From NCBI GenBank assembly GCA_002862325.1, contig PKCT01000009.1, positions 1 through 10,006 of the forward strand: 10,006 bases of DNA, given 5' to 3'. A program made the position numbers and the translations under genes. The stretch is from Phycisphaerae bacterium (GTDB lineage: Bacteria; Planctomycetota; Phycisphaerae; Phycisphaerales; SM1A02). Within the stretch, counting starts at the first letter, position 1, and every line of letters starts with the position of its first letter. A model generated the notes under the pieces. It searched no databases. It worked only from the letters and a program-made list of their open reading frames with translations, and was not told the origin of the DNA. Below, one piece after another: positions 6,849-10,006 of the stretch.

Positions 6849-6887
6849 TTCTTCATCCGACGTCACCCCTTCACCGATGGGATCGCT

Positions 6888-6891
6888 GGAG
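6888..6891 (+). promoter_or_regulatory. Ribosome binding site that decides the greA start
   Basis: GGAG lies six bases before ATG 6898. An in-frame ATG at 6877 would add seven residues (MGSLETT) that include this site and has no comparable signal of its own, so 6898 is preferred. Confidence 0.65.
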
Positions 6892-6897
6892 ACGACC

Positions 6898-7362
6898 ATG
6901 GAATTCTTCACGCGCGAGGACAAGGAAAAGCTCGAACAGGAGCTCAAGGACCTCCACGCCAAGGGGAAGGAGATCATCGTCCGGATCGCCGAGGCGCGAG
7001 CCCTGGGAGATCTCAAAGAGAACGCGGAGTACCACGCCGCTCGAGAGGATCAAGGCATGAACAACGCCAAGATCAAGGAGCTCGAGGAGCGGCTGGCAAA
7101 CTGCCAGGTGACGGATGAGCTCGACATCCCCGAGGACATGGTGTTCGTCGGCGCGACCGTCAAGCTCCGAGAGATCGACTCCGGAGACGAGGATCTCTAC
7201 AAGATCGTCGGCACCGCGACCAACGACTTCTCGCTCGACTACGTGGAAGTCACGAGCACGAGCCCGCTCGGTGAAGCACTGATGAAGGCCCGAGTCGGTG
7301 ATGTGATCCGGGTCGACCTCCCCAAGGGACCCACCCAGTTCGAAATCCTCGAACTGATCTGA
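6898..7362 (+). CDS. greA: Transcription elongation factor GreA
   Basis: GreA enters the RNA polymerase secondary channel and stimulates cleavage of backtracked RNA, rescuing stalled complexes. The 154-residue protein is close to the usual 158. The N-terminal coiled coil (1-75) carries the tip motif GDLKENAEY (37-45), with the acidic D38 and E41 equivalent to the pair that holds the catalytic Mg2+ in E. coli GreA. The C-terminal FKBP-like domain (about 80-154) has the family ending SPLGEALMKARVGD (122-135) followed by FEILEL (148-153). The spacing and acidic tip argue for GreA rather than GreB or Gfh-type inhibitors. It follows a strong hairpin and so may have its own promoter, or be read through from the mur cluster. 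The next gene starts 37 bp downstream with no terminator between, so greA and cls may share a transcript. Confidence 0.97.
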   Translation: MEFFTREDKEKLEQELKDLHAKGKEIIVRIAEARALGDLKENAEYHAAREDQGMNNAKIKELEERLANCQVTDELDIPEDMVFVGATVKLREIDSGDEDLYKIVGTATNDFSLDYVEVTSTSPLGEALMKARVGDVIRVDLPKGPTQFEILELI

Positions 7363-7385
7363 ACCCCCTCGTCATCCCGAGCATC

Positions 7386-7391
7386 GAGGAG
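7386..7391 (+). promoter_or_regulatory. Ribosome binding site for cls
   Basis: GAGGAG lies eight bases before ATG 7400, in the 37-bp gap after greA, and supports that start. Confidence 0.7.
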
Positions 7392-7399
7392 ACCCGGAC

Positions 7400-8872
7400 A
7401 TGCCCAGCGTGCTGGAATGGTTGAGTCAGAGCGGGCTCTGGGGAGAGGTCATTCTCGCCGTCGATCTGCTCGTCCGCATCTCGCTCGTGGTGGGGATCCT
7501 CGGCCGGAGACGGACATCCCCGGAAGTCCGCATCGGCTGGATCATGCTCCTGCTCGCGGTTCCCATCGGGGGCACCGTGATCTTCCTGTTGATCGGGGAC
7601 ACTCGACTGGGTAGACGTCGAATCCGGCGGCACAAGCAGATCATCGAGGCACTGGACCGCCCCGAGGTCCACGCATCCGGCGATCCGGACGCGATCGCCT
7701 ACGGAGAACTGGCCGAGAGTGATCGGCATCTCGCTCGTCTCGCGGAACTGATCAGCGGAAGTCTCCCGGTACTCGGAAACGAGATCGAGCTCTTCGGGGA
7801 TTCGGACGAGGTCCACGATCGCATGGAGGCGGACATCGACGCCGCCACCGAGCACTGCCACTTCCTCTTCTACATCTGGCTCGACGACGCCGCGGGAACC
7901 CGGATCGGCAAGGCCCTGATCCGCGCGGCCGAACGAGGCGTGCGGTGCCGCGTGCTCGTCGACAGCGTCGGCAGCAAGGCGTTCCTCAAGTCCAAGCTCT
8001 CCGCCGAGATGCGGGCGGGCGGGGTGGACGTTCGAGAGGCGCTGCCCGCCAACGCCTTGCGTCTGCTCTTCGCCAGGATCGATCTTCGAAATCACCGGAA
8101 GATCGCGGTGATCGATCGATCGACCGCCTGGACCGGCAGTCAGAACATGGCCGAGGCGAGCTTCGCACCGAAGCCGAAGTACGCGCCGTGGGTGGACTGC
8201 GCGGTCCGCATGGTCGGGCCGGTGGCCAAGGAGCTTCACCTTCTGTTCGTCGAAGACTGGTTCATGGACTCCGACGAGTCGCTGGTCGAACTCCTGTACA
8301 CCGAGGTGGAACCGAGACCGGGAGGCGTCGTCACCCAGGTGGTCGCGTCGGGCCCGAACTTCCTCAACGAGGCCGCGACGCAGCTGATCCAATCCTGTAT
8401 CCACGAGGCCGACCGGGAGCTGACGCTGACCACGCCCTACTTCGTTCCCGACGCCGCGACCATCGTCAACCTCGCCACCGCGGCGAGACGCGGCATCGAC
8501 GTGACCATCGTGGTCCCTCGCCGGAACGACTCGAAGCTGGTGGGGCTCGCGAGCCGCTCCAACTACTCGCCGCTCCTCGCCGCGGGCGTGAAGATCCTCG
8601 AATTCAACGGCGGACTGCTGCATGCCAAGACGATCACTGTCGACCGAAGAATCAGCCTCGTCACCAGCTGCAATCTCGATCGGCGAAGCTTCGATCTCAA
8701 CTTCGAGGCGGGCGTGATCGTGTACGACCAGAACTTCAGCAGCAAACTTCGATTCCTGCAGCAGTCCTACATGGAGCGAGCGACGCCGGTCGAGTTCGAG
8801 GCATGGCTCGCCCGTCGTTGGCGGTCGAGATTGGCGGAGAACGCCGCGGGCCTGCTCTCACCGCTCCTCTGA
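7400..8872 (+). CDS. cls: Cardiolipin synthase (two-HKD phospholipase D family)
   Basis: Cardiolipin synthase makes cardiolipin at the inner membrane, in bacteria usually from two phosphatidylglycerols. The 490-residue protein begins with two membrane helices (about 16-36 and 46-66, the PLDc_N region), followed by a basic stretch GRRRIRRHK (71-79). Two complete phospholipase D catalytic motifs follow: H232-R-K234-x4-D239 then GSQN (246-249), and H408-A-K410-x4-D415 then TSCNLDRRSF (422-431). TPYFVP (345-350) before the second motif, the F-N-G-G-L-L segment (402-407) just upstream of it, and the length fit bacterial ClsA-type enzymes. In the second motif the usual Gly of G(S/T)xN is Thr422, a mild departure. 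The start is supported by a GAGGAG. Its last 15 bases overlap the convergent gene on the minus strand. Exact substrate choice (PG+PG or PE+PG) cannot be read from the sequence. Confidence 0.95.
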   Translation: MPSVLEWLSQSGLWGEVILAVDLLVRISLVVGILGRRRTSPEVRIGWIMLLLAVPIGGTVIFLLIGDTRLGRRRIRRHKQIIEALDRPEVHASGDPDAIAYGELAESDRHLARLAELISGSLPVLGNEIELFGDSDEVHDRMEADIDAATEHCHFLFYIWLDDAAGTRIGKALIRAAERGVRCRVLVDSVGSKAFLKSKLSAEMRAGGVDVREALPANALRLLFARIDLRNHRKIAVIDRSTAWTGSQNMAEASFAPKPKYAPWVDCAVRMVGPVAKELHLLFVEDWFMDSDESLVELLYTEVEPRPGGVVTQVVASGPNFLNEAATQLIQSCIHEADRELTLTTPYFVPDAATIVNLATAARRGIDVTIVVPRRNDSKLVGLASRSNYSPLLAAGVKILEFNGGLLHAKTITVDRRISLVTSCNLDRRSFDLNFEAGVIVYDQNFSSKLRFLQQSYMERATPVEFEAWLARRWRSRLAENAAGLLSPLL

Positions 8873-10006
8873 CGTCGCCACCGCATCCGATCTGCGAACG
8901 ACGATCCGGCGGCCGGGCTCGGCCTCGATCCGCCGAACCGCGCCATCGGGCCATCGAACCGACACCTTCAACCTCTCGTCGGTTCCCTCAGGCACGCCGA
9001 CGTGTGCGATCGGCGAGGCGTTGGACAGAAAGGGCCCGCCACCACGAATCCAGCGTCGCTGGATCCCACGCCCGGTGTCCACCTCGATCTCGGCCCCGAG
9101 GGCGGGCACGGGGATCACCTGGATCCAATCGGCGGCCCGATCGTGGCGATTCAGGAGACATCGAACGGTGCCGTCCTGGGAGGCGACGACGACGTCGACG
9201 TCACCGTCGTGATCCAGATCGGCGAACACCGCCGCGCGATCACGGTGTGGCTCGCTCAGCCAGGGATTGGCGGTCGAGAGGTCCGACCAGGCCGAAGACT
9301 CGGGGTCGATCCATTGGAAGCGATCGCCGTCGCGACGCCAGAGACCCGGTGGCTGTGCGTACGACGCGTCCATCGTCTCCGTCGTGGCCTGGGGATAGAC
9401 GTGGCCGTTGAAAGCGACGATGTCCTCGTCTCCATCGTGGTCGAGATCGACGAACTCGGTCGCCCAACCCAGCATCGGACGCGATCCCTCGGCGAGACCG
9501 ATACGACGGGTCCGATCGTCGAACCACCCCTCGACGTTGACGTGAAGCGTGTTGGTGTCGCTCGAGAAGTTCGTCGAGAACACGTCGGGCGTGCCATCGC
9601 CGTCCACATCACCCAGCGCCATGCCCATGGTCGCCTGGGCGTCTCCCTCGCGATTCGTCGCGAGTCCATTCGGCAGCGCCACCTCCTCGAAACGCCAGTC
9701 GCCGCCGTTGCGATACCACTGGTTGGGTTCGGAATCGTTGCCGACGAGGACGTCCTGCCGACCATCGCGATCGAGGTCCGCGACGACGAGATTGAGTCCG
9801 TATCGAGCCGGCCCTTCGACGCTGCGTCGCTCGAATCGATCACCGAGGTTCTCGTACCACACGTCCGATCGCGGGGGCAGGCCGCGAGGTCCGGCCAACA
9901 CCTCGATCCCACGAAAACTCGAGGGAGGCGGCGGCGAGGCCGGGTCGAAATCCAGATACCCGAGCACGACGAGGTCGAGATCCCCATCGCCATCCAGATC
10001 ACCGAG
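8858..10006 (-). CDS. CRTAC1-type protein with FG-GAP/VCBS repeats and C-terminal ASPIC/UnbV domain (5' partial)
   Basis: The frame enters from the right edge and stops at 8858-8860, leaving 382 residues of the C-terminal part. Five FG-GAP/VCBS-type calcium loops are visible at about 3-11, 77-86, 133-142, 187-195 and 263-271, each of the form D-x-D-x-D-G-x-x-D (for example GDVDGDGTPD). They should build blades of an integrin-like beta-propeller. Residues about 293-371 match an ASPIC/UnbV domain, with LGAEIEV, a GGGPFLSNAS turn (322-331) and a VSVRWPDGAVR strand (348-358). Proteins with this layout are exported in planctomycetes and other environmental bacteria; their role is mostly unknown, with adhesion or extracellular ligand binding suggested. 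The signal peptide lies outside the window. The gene is convergent with cls and overlaps its 3' end by 15 nt. Confidence 0.92.
   Translation of the reverse strand, partial: LGDLDGDGDLDLVVLGYLDFDPASPPPPSSFRGIEVLAGPRGLPPRSDVWYENLGDRFERRSVEGPARYGLNLVVADLDRDGRQDVLVGNDSEPNQWYRNGGDWRFEEVALPNGLATNREGDAQATMGMALGDVDGDGTPDVFSTNFSSDTNTLHVNVEGWFDDRTRRIGLAEGSRPMLGWATEFVDLDHDGDEDIVAFNGHVYPQATTETMDASYAQPPGLWRRDGDRFQWIDPESSAWSDLSTANPWLSEPHRDRAAVFADLDHDGDVDVVVASQDGTVRCLLNRHDRAADWIQVIPVPALGAEIEVDTGRGIQRRWIRGGGPFLSNASPIAHVGVPEGTDERLKVSVRWPDGAVRRIEAEPGRRIVVRRSDAVATSEER

Noticed and set aside
7945..9411. A 488-codon plus-strand frame over the end of cls and the opposite CRTAC1-type gene
   Set aside because: The translation is Arg-rich and featureless, whereas the cls HKD motifs and the FG-GAP/ASPIC motifs are in other frames.
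1..10006. Search for tRNA, rRNA, CRISPR repeats, insertion-sequence ends, attachment sites and phage genes
   Set aside because: Nothing seen by eye; gene content and base composition are even across the window and no gap without a gene exceeds about 100 bp.

Overview
The window looks like chromosomal DNA of a high-GC planctomycete, most likely of the class Phycisphaerae. The main clues are a C-terminal dockerin-like tail with paired Gly-Cys motifs at the left edge and an FG-GAP/ASPIC-UnbV (CRTAC1-type) secreted protein at the right edge. Both families are common in that group. GC-rich codon use with very open antisense frames, and several genes lacking a Shine-Dalgarno sequence, fit as well. 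The placement is inference; no rRNA or other marker gene is present.

Layout, left to right: (1) the 3' end of a secreted protein ending in two calcium-binding dockerin-type loops (+, 2-232). (2) A complete NtrC-type sigma-54 response regulator on the minus strand (1639-245), tail to tail with the dockerin gene. (3) A 79-bp divergent intergenic region with a small G5/C5 inverted repeat. (4) A plus-strand cell-wall and division cluster: murC, murB and ddl joined by 4-nt ATGA/GTGA overlaps, then a bitopic membrane protein in the position and with the architecture of FtsQ, then an unrecognised six-helix membrane protein. (5) A GC-rich hairpin that probably ends this transcript. (6) greA. (7) A cardiolipin synthase of the two-HKD phospholipase D family. 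(8) The C-terminal part of a CRTAC1-type FG-GAP/ASPIC protein on the minus strand, overlapping the cls 3' end by 15 nt and running off the right edge.

How the genes work together: MurB makes UDP-MurNAc, MurC adds L-Ala to it, and Ddl makes the D-Ala-D-Ala dipeptide added by MurF. So the cluster covers early and middle cytoplasmic steps of peptidoglycan precursor synthesis, and the FtsQ-like protein links it to septal synthesis. GreA (transcript cleavage at stalled RNA polymerase) and cardiolipin synthase (membrane lipid) are separate housekeeping functions downstream. There is no sign of phage, transposon, CRISPR array, tRNA or rRNA. This is largely an ordinary housekeeping region. The points most worth a second look are the FtsQ-like gene in a shortened dcw-type cluster without ftsA/ftsZ, the six-helix protein beside it, and a strong excess of the palindrome CGATCG throughout the window.
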